From: Prinsepia uniflora
Lineage: Eukaryota > Streptophyta > Magnoliopsida > Rosales > Rosaceae
Length of the DNA: 64,000 nt
Assembly: GCA_032719365.1 (NCBI GenBank)
Contig: CM064872.1
Coordinates: forward strand, 46,174,252-46,238,251
Direction of reading: 5' to 3'
Position 1 is the first letter of the stretch. Each line of letters opens with the position of its first letter. The notes under the pieces were generated by a model. That model ran no database searches. It was not told where the DNA came from and worked only from the letters and a program-made list of their open reading frames with translations. Of the stretch, positions 44,873 through 54,648 are shown one piece after another. Both the position numbers and the translations under genes were made by a program.

Positions 44873-47483
44873 TGTAACGACCCGTCCCAAATTTCATGGT
44901 TAGATTAGTGACTAATCACAATTAGTGAGGCTAATCCGTGATTAGTAGAGCGAAATCGGACGAGCGATGCGAAATGACCGTTTTGCCCCTAGTGGTGGCA
45001 AAACGTTGACTTTTCAATCGGACGGTCAAATGGACTTTGACCGATGACCGTGACGTAGTTCGTGACGTCACGAGATCATAGACAGGTGGCACGTTCAATT
45101 CCGACGTTCGAGGAAGAAGTTATGACGTTCGGAAGTTTAGGGCATTTTGGTAATTTGGGTGAATAGGAGGTCAAAAGTTGACTTTTTGACCGGGAGGTCC
45201 GATGGCCGAGGGCCAGAGACCGTTACGTAGATAAGGACGATACGAATCTGTAGACAGGCGGCACGTCGAATTTGGACGTTCGACGGCGAAGTTACGGTTC
45301 ACATAAGTTCTCGGTTACTATTCACGACGACACGTTTTGCGAGGACGGTTTGTCTTTAGTGTGGACCCAGATATTTTGGCAGGCCAAGGGATGAGTGACA
45401 AGTGTCACCCATCCATTGCCCACCTTCCCACCTACGTGCATCGATCATTCCTTCATTTCAAACACACACACACAAAACTACCCGATCTCACATCCACCAT
45501 CCTTCCATCTGTGCAACCCAAAACCCATCCATCCTTCATTCAAGCAACCAGGGATGGAAGAGGAGACCGGATGGAGGTGGCTGGACGGCTGGAACCGCCG
45601 TGGGCGGTGGCTGGAGCCCAGAACCCGAGCGGGTACCCGGTAAGCCCGATAAACCCATTTTTCTTCTATTTTTCGATTTAGACATTATGGTTGCTATTAG
45701 TTGATTAGGATGAGTTTATTGAGGTTGTAGGAAGGTGTAGTGGGTGGTTTGGACGGCGGTGAAGGGCTGAGCAGCCCTGGGTACAATCGGAAAAATTGGA
45801 CCGATTATGGGAGAATTGGACGGACGGGTTTTGTAGCGTTTTTCCTAGTTTTCTTGATTAGGATAGATTAGAAATGAGAAAATAGGAATTTAGGAATTGG
45901 AATGGAGGAAATCGGACGAGATTTGAGGGAGTAGGAACGCTGAACCGGTTCCGCCGGTTCAGCACAGTGCCTGGACCGGAAAACCAGGAAAAACCGGTTT
46001 TCCTGAGGATGCTGGTGATGAACAGTAACCAGGGTCTTCTAGGGGCTCGTGAGGGCACGTGGTCCATAATTTGGGAAAGTGTTCAACACGGGAAATCTTC
46101 TATTCGATGTAACGAAGATTTTGGGACTGGTCTCGTGTCAATCGGACATCATTTCGATAGTTTTCGGGGTGTCGGAAGGTTTAGGGTCGGTTTAAAAATA
46201 GTTAAAAATACGGAAAAATTACGGGGCTTTGGTAGGAGGTTAATTAAGTAGTTAGTAACCTTCTATTACGATTTGGACAGGTTTGAGAGTCCCGGTGACG
46301 GTGATCGGCTCGGGGAGCCGAATGGCACGCAAATCGAGGCGGCAGCTCGGACGGTCTGTGAGTGGACCTTGTTTTCTAAATTGGTGCATGCATAAATGTT
46401 TATTATATGTTTTATTACTTGTTTGATGATGCCATGGGTGCATCTGTATGTGGTTACGTATAAGCACGTATTTCGAGGTTTCGGCCTTATACGGTGCTTA
46501 TATGGGTCTGTCAACCGGCATGAACTCTTAATATGGTATCATGGTTCATGACGGTTTATGGGAACCGGCATGAACCCTTGTTGGTTATTACGGTACATGA
46601 CGGTTTATGGGAACAGACATGTTACCTGATTATGGGTATTATGGATTCATGACGGTTCAGGGGAACCGGTCATGAATGTTTATGTTATGTATATATATGT
46701 TCGTCTACCTTCCTTTACATGTTCTACTATCTCCTCCGGGGAGGGTCGTTGGCCTGGGTGGACCTCGGAGTAGTCACGGAGCACCGACTGAGTGGAGTCA
46801 CCCCCCAGTTGGGTTCCTTACTCTCAGGAAGGCTATGATTACTATTACCTCGGGTAGGGTCAGTGGTCTGCGGACATTGATCTTGACTTTGAGATGACTC
46901 GGATTGAGACCCGGGTAGCGCGCGCGTAGCTTTGGATACTGTGACAGGATTGGTTGTGTGACTTATATATATGTATGTGATGGATATGTGATATATGATA
47001 TGTGGTGTGTACAGGTGTGCACAGGATTTGAGTAGTGGCTCGTGTACTTGGTTTCTTTATGGTTTGGGGCCGAGTCCTTTATGGATTTGGGTTGTGGCCC
47101 GTATGGTCGTTTTTATTGTGGTCCTTTCGACCTTAGTTTATATCTGCTTTGGGCTTAGTCCCACATATGGTTTGTTTTGGATAAATGGTTTTCGAATGCA
47201 TGCATGCTTTTTAGTGGAGGGTACAAATGTCTTCCTTATTAAATGTTTTTATAAACTTTTGTTTTGTCCACTCACAGTTTTTAATGTTTTGACTGCCCTT
47301 CAGGTTGACATCGGATGTGGACTGTAGCAGAGACCGAGATATCACATGCCTCCTCCGGATCCTGGCGTACTCTGATAGCCCGGGAGGGCAAAGGTCGAAA
47401 TTATCCCTTGTCTGACACTCCGTGTCAGACGGGAGCAGGGTCATCCCGCACTAATCCCGGGAGGATTGGGATGGGTCCTGTCA
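44873..47483 (+). mobile_element. Solo LTR S5 (plus orientation), nested in S4
   Basis: 2611 bp from TGTAACGACCC to GGGTCCTGTCA with a perfect TSD ATCAG (44868-44872 and 47484-47488). U5 hairpin at 47410-47430. The imperfect 34-nt palindrome array is at 46510-46680. No interior, so a solo LTR and the youngest layer at this site. Confidence 0.9.
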
Positions 47484-49063
47484 ATCAGAGTACGCCAGGA
47501 TCCGGAGGAGGTATGTGATATCTCGATCTCTGCTATAGTCCACATCCGTTGTCAACCTGAAGGGTAGTCAAAACATTAAAAACTGTGAGCGGACAAAACA
47601 AAAGTTTATAAAAACATTTAACAAGACATTTGTACCGTCCACTAAAAAGCATGCATGCATTCAAAAACCATTTATCCAAAACAAACCATATGTGGGACTA
47701 AGCCCAAAGCAGATGTAAACCAAGGTCGAAAGGACCACAATGAAAACGACCATACGGGCCACTGCCCAAATCCATAAGGGACTCGGCCCCAAACCATAAA
47801 GAAACCAGGTACACGAGCCACTGCTCAAATCCTGTGCACACCTGTGCACACCACATATCATATATCATATATCATATATATAAGTCACACAACCAATCCT
47901 GTCACGGTATCCAAAGCTACGCGCGTGCTACCCGGGTCTCAATCCGAGTCTCAATCCGAGTCATCTCAAAGTCAAGGTCAATGTCCGCAGACCACTGACC
48001 CTACCCGAGGTAATAGTAACCATAGCCTTCCTGAGAGTAAGGAACCCAACTGGGGGGTGACTCCACTCAATCGGTGCTCCGTGACTACTCCGGGGTCCAC
48101 CTAGGCCAACGACCCTCCCCGGAGGAGATAGTAGAACATGTAAAGGAAGGTAGATGAACATATATATACATAACATAATATCCATGCCCGGTTCCCCTGA
48201 ACCGTCATGATCCATAATAACATAACCGAGGTAACATGCCGGTTCCCATAAACCGTCATGTACCGTAATAACCAACAAGGGTTCATGCCGGTTCCCATAA
48301 ACCGTCATGAACCACGATACCATAACAAGGGTTCATGCCGGTTCCCATAAACCGTCATGAACCTGGGAATCCATTTAAGGTTCCCTGACCTGAAATCAAA
48401 CCGTAAAGTGACTGGGTCTCGTACCCGAACATAGGACATCAGATGGGCACCGTGCCCGATATCTGAGGTCATATGCCCGAGACAAAACCAAATGGGTCTC
48501 ATACCCGAGTTTATCCTTTTGAAATCCAAATCCAGTTCATTTAAATCAATAAAGAAATACAGACCCGTATAAGCACCGTATAAGGCCGAAACCTCGAAAT
48601 ACGTGCTTATACGTAACCACATAGAAATGCACCCATGGCATCATCAAATATGTATTAACACATATAACAAACATTTATGCATGCACCAATTTAGAAAACA
48701 AGGTCCACTCACAGACCGTCCGAGCTGCCGCCTCGATTTGCGTGCCATACGGCTCCCCGAGCCGATCACCGTCACCGGGACTCCCAAACCTGTCCAAATC
48801 GTAATAGAAGGTTACTAACTACTTAATTAACCTCCCACTAAAGCCCCGTAATTTTCCCGTATTTTTAACTATTTTTAAAACCGAACCTAAACCTTCTGAT
48901 GCCCCGAAACATATCGAGACGGTGTCCGATTGACACGAAAACAGTCCCAAAATGTTCGTTACATCGAATAGAAGATTTCCGCGTTGAACACTTTCCCAAA
49001 TTCCCTGCCACGCGCCGCCTGAAGTGGCTGCGCGAGGGCTTCACGCGCCGCTACAGTACCTGC

Positions 49064-49225
49064 TGACGTCATCGCTGACGTCAACATGACGTCATCACTG
49101 ACAGCCCCTAACAGTGACACATGTCACGCTCCCATTGGCCCACTGTCTGACATGTCAGTCTGACATTGTCAGATCTGACATGATGACGTCATCCCTGACA
49201 TGATGACGTCATCAGGATGACGTCA
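49064..49225. promoter_or_regulatory. Cluster of six TGACGTCA palindromes
   Basis: Perfect TGACGTCA at 49064-49071, 49076-49083, 49087-49094, 49184-49191, 49204-49211 and 49218-49225; three sit in a 12-base palindrome GATGACGTCATC. Between them are TGACATGTCA-type dyads. TGACGTCA is the classic bZIP (CRE/TGA-factor) site; regulatory use here is inference. The cluster lies in solo LTR S4. Confidence 0.6.
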
Positions 49226-50505
49226 TCAGTCATCCCTACCTCCTCGCGGGTCGACCCGAATGACTGCAACCGGGTCGCCGTGACCCGCGGCTTGACCCGG
49301 CCGGTTCTCCCTGCTCCGGCCACCGTTTCTCCTCCCGTTTGTCCCATTCTACTCGTCTCAATCTAACCTAAGGTTCTATGACATTAAAATGGAAGGAAAA
49401 CAACTAAAACCCGTACCTCCAATTCGGCCATGGCGGCCGTGACTTCCTCCGTCGTTCACGGTTGTTACAGGTCGTCCAACGCCTCGAAACCAATCTCATT
49501 CATCTCCTGGGATCCCTAGAAACCTTACCCAATTAATGGAATCAAGTAAAAACCATTAAAATCAAATTTTCAAAATTTGAAATATTTTCACCTCACGGGT
49601 TCTCTCTCCCCGCTGTGTCCTCCACCGTGGCTGGCCGTGGCTTGCCATCCTCAGCCTCCTTCCACCACCTCATGGTCATGTTCAACACACACAAGCAAGG
49701 AATGGTGATGGTGTGTGTGTGTTTCGGATTTGTGAAGGAAAAAGGAAGAAAATGAAGAAGAAGATGAAGTGATGAAGGTGATGTCGTGGAAGAGAAGGGA
49801 GAAGGAGATGATGGCTGATGAGAGAAGAGAAATGGAGGGTGTGGATTTAAGGATGAATTGAAATGGATGGCCAAGATTGAATGGTGGGTGGGTTTGGTTA
49901 AAAAAAATAATTAAATAATATTATTTTATTATATAGATCCACATTTTGGGGGATCAAGTCAATGGGATGAGTGACACTTGTCACTCATCCATGGGGCCCA
50001 CCAAAATATCCACCCAATCAGATTTCGCCAAAACGTCTCCGTCTCGAAGTTCGTGCATAGTGAAACCGAACTTCCGTGACCCATAACTCTCCCGTTCGAA
50101 GTCCGATTTCAGTGTGCCGCCTGCCTATGGATTCGTATCGTCCTTATCTACGTAACGGTCTTCGGCCCTCGGCCATCGGACCTCCCGGTCAAAAAGTCAA
50201 CTTTTGACCCCCATTTAACCAAAATTACCAAAATGCCCCTAAACTTCCGAACGTCATAACTTCCTCCTCGAATGTCGGAATTGAACGTGCCACCTGTCTA
50301 TGAACTCGCGACGTCACGAACTACGTCACGGTCATCGATCAAAGTCCATTTGACCGCCAGATTGAAAAGTCAACGTTTTGCCACGATCAGGGGCAAAATG
50401 GTCATTTCGCATCGTTCGTCCGATTTAGCCTAACTAATCACCGATTAACCTCACTAATCGTGATTAGTCACTAATCTAATCATGAAATTCGGGACGGGTC
50501 GTTAC

Positions 50506-51882
50506 AGCGATGCAGGGATGCTCAGATATAACAGTAAGGTTTAGGAAATGCTTGCTTTTTCTCAATTTTCACTTTTCATCAACTTCCACGAGCCGAAAAT
50601 GCACAAGCAGATGCATTGGCAAATGTAGCTTCATTATTTGATTCTCGATTCAAGTGCTCAATCCCGATTGAGTACCTTGAACATCGAAGCATTAATATCA
50701 AGGAGATTGAAGTAAGACAAATTGATTCATCTCCAAGTTGGCAAGATCCTTTTATCGACTACCTAGAGCATGGCACATTACCTGGTGGTCGATTAGAGGC
50801 CCGCAAAATCCAGATGAAGGCTGTACGATACTATGTTGACAAGGGCCGACTTTTTTGAAAGAGCTTCACGAGGCCAAACTTGCTATGTTTTAGGCATCCT
50901 AAAACATTGAAAATCTTGGCTGAAGCTTTGCAATATGCCCAAAAATGCGACAAATGTCAAAGGTTCAAACCTAACAAATTGGCCCCACTAGAGGAGTTGC
51001 ATCCTCAGACGAGCCCTTAGACATTCATGCAATAGGGGATTGATATCGTTGACTGCTGCTAAGCACACTAGACCCAAGCAAAAAATATCTGATCGTTGCC
51101 ACTAACTACTTTACTAAATGGGTGGAAGCAAAGGCCTTGGCTAACATTACCCAAGCTGATGTTCAAAAGTTCATTTGGAGCCAGATTATCATCGATTTGA
51201 ACTCCCCAAGGTCATCCTAACAGATAATGGAACTCAGTTCACTGGAGCCATAATCAATTAATTCTTTGAGTCTTGGGAGATAAAGCACTTCACTTCAACT
51301 GCTTATTACCCTGATGGTAATGGCCAAGCTGAAGCACCCAACAAGACAATCCTCGACTGTATCAAGAAGTGACTCGACGATAAAAAAAGCTTGTGGGAGG
51401 AAGAGTTGGATGGCACACTATGGGCTTATCGTACAACTCCACGTTGTGCAACTAGCGAGTCTCCATTCACTCTTGCGTATGGCACCAACACTATCATACC
51501 ACCACATGTTGTTGTTCCAGCACCTTTTACCGAGCTTGATGATCCGGTGGTCAACTCCATAGCTCTAAGGACTTCTCTTGACCTCAGCAAGGAATTAAGG
51601 GCGCAAGTGTTTAAGCGCATCTCCAGCTACCAACAGCAAGTCTGAAGTTCTTACAACAAAAAGGCAAGGATCCGGCACTTCCTCCCTGGTGACCTTGTTC
51701 TCAAAAAGAAGTTCGCAACACCAAACCACCCTAGCTCTCAAAAACTCAAGTCCTTATGGGAAGGATCTTACCAAATCTACCAAGTACGAGGGAAGAGGAG
51801 TTACACTTTGGAAACTATGGACGGGAGGTTGGCGAGTGGTTCCATGAACGCTCATCATCTTAGAAAGTACTATGTATAGAAC
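50506..51882 (+). pseudogene. aRNH end, linker and integrase of the Tat element
   Basis: The first bases finish the aRNH (AGMLRYNSKV). The 80-codon piece 50616-50858 (EYLEHRSI to YYVDKGRLF) is the linker, with SWQDPFIDYLEHGTLPGGRLEARKIQ. The integrase zinc finger is seen as CDKCQRF near 50950. Catalytic motifs: GIDIV (first Asp), VILTDNGTQFTG (second Asp) and GNGQAEAPNKTILD (Glu). The C-terminus reads SGSMNAHHLRKYYV with a stop at 51880-51882. Nonsense codons (for example near 50860, 51018 and 51372) and frameshifts break it. Confidence 0.85.
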
Positions 51883-52510
51883 AACCTTAAGACTAGACTA
51901 GTTTTAGTTCTGTTCTAAACATTGCCTTTGTTTTTCAAGAATGTTTTATTCAGCTTATCAATAAAGTTATCAATTCATCCTCAAGTTAATCGTACTTTTG
52001 CAAAGCTTTCCACTAGGAAGCACTCGAAACCTTCCACTAGGAAGCACTCGAAGCCTTCCACTAGGAAACACTCAAAGCCTTCCACTAGGAAGCACTAAAA
52101 GCCTTCCACAAGAAGCACTCAAAGTCTTCCACTTGGAAGCACCTCAAGCCTTCTTTTAAGAAGCAAAAGCCCTTCCTTGAAGGCAACACAAAAACGATGC
52201 TAATAAAGTTAGAAAAAATCTAATGTTGAATGCTTATAGCTACAATGAGGGCATCTAATCCATGTGTTAGTTTGAATTCGATCAACATGGTTAGCAGAAT
52301 TTTGCAAAGAAACCAGACGCTGGGATCATAAAATTCTTCGTAAGTACTATTTTCATTTATTCATTTGAAGGATGGTTGGCTGATCACATCTGGATCGCTC
52401 AAACCACTTATTCAATATAAGAATGCAAATACAATATTCAACATACACAAATGAAGTCAATATGGATGCAAGTCTTCAAAGCCCATCGTTTTTCGAAACT
52501 CTACCCATTC
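51883..52510 (+). other. 3' noncoding region of the Tat element
   Basis: Between the integrase stop and the antisense ORF. Holds the hairpin tandem repeat (52003-52185) and otherwise no coding signal. Variable tandem repeats in this position are known for Tat-type elements. Confidence 0.7.
52003..52185. repeat. 24-bp tandem repeat with hairpin units
   Basis: About seven degenerate units of CTTCCACTAGGAAGCACTC type. Each unit contains a small inverted repeat CTTCC-acta-GGAAG; diverged units keep pairing (CTTCT-ttta-AGAAG, CCTTC-ctt-GAAGG). Confidence 0.88.
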
Positions 52511-52726
52511 TTATGCTAAAAGTAGGGAAATGTCGTCCAATGGTGACTCTTCAGTTTCAGGAACATCGTCTTTCTTAGCCTTTCCATCAGGCTCAAGTTC
52601 AGGCTCAGGCTCCATGTCTAGTTCAAGCTCAAGCTCTTTGGAAGTGATCCCGCTCTCCGTACCCAACTTTTTCATTTTGTTTTCCTTAAAGCACAAAGTT
52701 GTAGGGGCATGGGTAGAAGTAAGCAA
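52511..52726 (-). pseudogene. Acidic C-terminal piece of the Tat antisense ORF
   Basis: Minus-strand frame encoding an acidic stretch (ELELELDMEPEPELEPDGKAKKDDVPE) ending DDISLLLA. It follows the larger antisense ORF by about 30 bases in another frame. A donor-like A|GTAAGT overlaps the stop of the larger ORF (near 52755), so a spliced last exon is possible, but the nearest acceptor (TTTAAG near 52690) does not keep frame, so decay is equally likely. Confidence 0.4.
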
Positions 52727-52752
52727 TCATCTCTTAAATTTTGGATTTCAAC

Positions 52753-53913
52753 TTACTGGAGTTTGACTTTCTCTTCAGAATCATGCAAATGCTCGCGCAA
52801 CAAAACAGACCCGTTGAGGGCAGTGTCACGTTCACTCTCTACCAACAGCTTTTCTGCGTGACTTGTCTCCAGCTCCCGCACCTTGTTCTCCAATGAACGA
52901 ATTCTCCCCACCAAGGAATTGTTTTTTCTTCTGGAATAGTCGTGATCCTCTCGAAGACGGATACACTCTGATTTCATTCGCTTATTCTCTTCTTCCAGGC
53001 CAGCTTGCCCACGAAGTACGTCAACCAGCTTGCGTGCCCCAGCTTTTGCAATCCTGAGGTCTATGGAAAATTTATCATACGCATCATGTGGCACTACCTT
53101 TGCAATTTCCACGATCAGAGGGGCACTTTCTGTATCCACAGTCCTAGAGGCCGGTTGTGCCATTTCCACTAGTCGTTCTGAACCATCACCCCTAAATGCT
53201 TCAATCACTTCAGGGAAAGTAGAGATAGCCTTCAGCCTCTTGGAAGGATCAGCTGCTTGCTCTGAAAGACCATCTGAGGCACTGCACTTGCTGGATGATC
53301 CTACTAGACTAGCATGATAGGGTGTGGACCTCGGGACATCTTGAGAATGCATTTCAGGACCTGATTTCCTCTCGGAGGGGGGGGGGGGGGGTGCCCCAAG
53401 TCCTTCTCTTTGGTTCTTCTTCTGAATGACAACTCTTTTCAGACGTAGCGGAGCACTTAACCACTCCTTGACCAAGCTAGCAGGGGTCTTCTGCCATCAG
53501 AAATTTCTAGATGGGCAAAGTAGCCAGCTCGTCTCACAAAACACAGGGGAAATTTTCAGGGCTCCGTCAATTGTCGTAAGGTCAGGATGACTCTCAAAAT
53601 CAAAATACAGTTCATCGTGAGTACGGAAGCAAGATGCAATCCTCACGTTTTCACTGTAGTTGCGGTCCCATGTGTCTCCCACTTCAAAGCAGCTCTGTCT
53701 ATACGCCTCGGCGGTAAATACCGTGTTCACAAACAACTCAACTTTGGGGATGACCTGCGTACGACTTCCACCGGAAAGCCCATCATGCGCTATGGAGTAA
53801 CAGTGCCAGAATTCCTTAACAAAAAGCTCCAATCTAAAGAACTCATTCAGGTTCTCAAAACACATGATGTGTCTGTAAGAGTCAACATCCAGCTGAGCAA
53901 GAGAGCAACCCAT
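52753..53913 (-). pseudogene. Antisense additional ORF of the Tat element
   Basis: Starts ATG at 53913 on the strand opposite gag-pol and stays in one frame for 387 codons apart from a single TGA at 53497-53499. The N-terminal part (SYRHIMCFENLNEFFRLELFVKEFW, then CFRTHDELYFDFESHPDL) looks like a folded domain. The second part has a proline run (PPPPP, coded by a G tract at 53377-53391), a Ser-rich stretch and a predicted coiled coil (about residues 285-385: EEENKRMKSECIRLREDHDYSRRKN, then SLENKVRELETSHAEKLL). Tat elements such as maize Grande are known to carry an antisense ORF between pol and the 3' LTR; its function is unknown. Only one clean stop in 387 codons suggests it stayed under selection until recently relative to pol. 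Confidence 0.7.
53377..53391. repeat. Poly-G tract
   Basis: At least 15 consecutive G, reading as a proline run in the antisense ORF. Prone to sequencing and replication slippage. Confidence 0.9.
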
Positions 53914-54623
53914 CTAGCTAAGGATCCTGGAGAAAAAATTTGAAAACGGGAATCTGAATCCCCAACTGACGAACAAAGGATGGAATTTGGCCCATCGATT
54001 GGATTTTTAGTTTCTTCCTCTGCTATTCTTGGGAGCTTTCAGGGAAAAGCATCTGTCTCAGAGCTCTGCAAGTACCTATTATGGAAACGCATGTTTGTTT
54101 CAGATCTTCCAAAACTGGAAATCTTCGGGTCTTTTAAAGTCTTTGTCCTTCCCTCGAAATGGAATCTGACTACGTGAGCCACTTTGCTCCCACAATGAAA
54201 ACCTACTAGGTCTCTCCAAAAGTGCACCTTGACACATCTTGGAATGATTGCCTCAAACAAGTCAAGCAATCACTGATCGGACCGCAGCAAACAGATGGCC
54301 TGAACTCCCGTAATGAGCAAAAGAGTTCAACTACAATAAAGAAGCAAATTTATTTAGTTTCTAAAATAAATACCAAGTATTTATGCACTTGAATACGTAC
54401 GTATATGGACATTCAATATTTATATATATATATGCTATTATCAAACACGTATCAATAAACACACATTTAATGTATTAATGTATTTATGTATGCATTAAAT
54501 ACGCATATAAATATAACTGCAAAAAATCAAAAGTTTGCTAAATATACGTATTTAAGACATGTAAATAGCAATAAGTAATATATTTAAAGTATGTATTAAA
54601 TGAATATATATATATATATATAT
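53914..54623. other. Tat element noncoding stretch before the purine tract
   Basis: No gene seen. The second half (54355-54623) is very AT-rich with TATATA runs (54418-54432 and 54604-54623). Confidence 0.6.
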
Positions 54624-54648
54624 AAAGAAAAAAAGGAAGGGGGAGGGG
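54624..54648 (+). other. Polypurine tract of the Tat element
   Basis: An unbroken A/G run (AAAGAAAAAAAGGAAGGGGG and onward) ending directly at TGGGAGCATATTTGC, the proposed LTR start. Confidence 0.75.

Larger units (their letters stand above)
44761..50505 (-). mobile_element. Solo LTR S4 (minus orientation), split by S5
   Basis: LTR parts 44761-44872 and 47489-50505 (about 3.13 kb). It sits inside the aRNH codons; GCGA (44757-44760) is repeated at 50506-50509, with T next to both copies, so the TSD is 4-5 bp. Plus-strand ends TGACAGGACCC and GGGTCGTTACA. The U5 hairpin is at 44814-44834. It contains a palindrome array (48180-48365) and a cluster of TGACGTCA sites (49064-49225). Confidence 0.86.

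Noticed and set aside
47961..48323. 120-codon minus ORF in S4, with a similar plus-strand ORF in S3 at 39774-40121
   Set aside because: Corresponds to conserved LTR sequence including the palindrome array; the similarity follows from LTR homology, not coding selection.
52690..52757. A confident intron in the Tat antisense ORF
   Set aside because: The donor is good (A|GTAAGT) but joining it to the nearest acceptor gives a stop; left as a possibility only.
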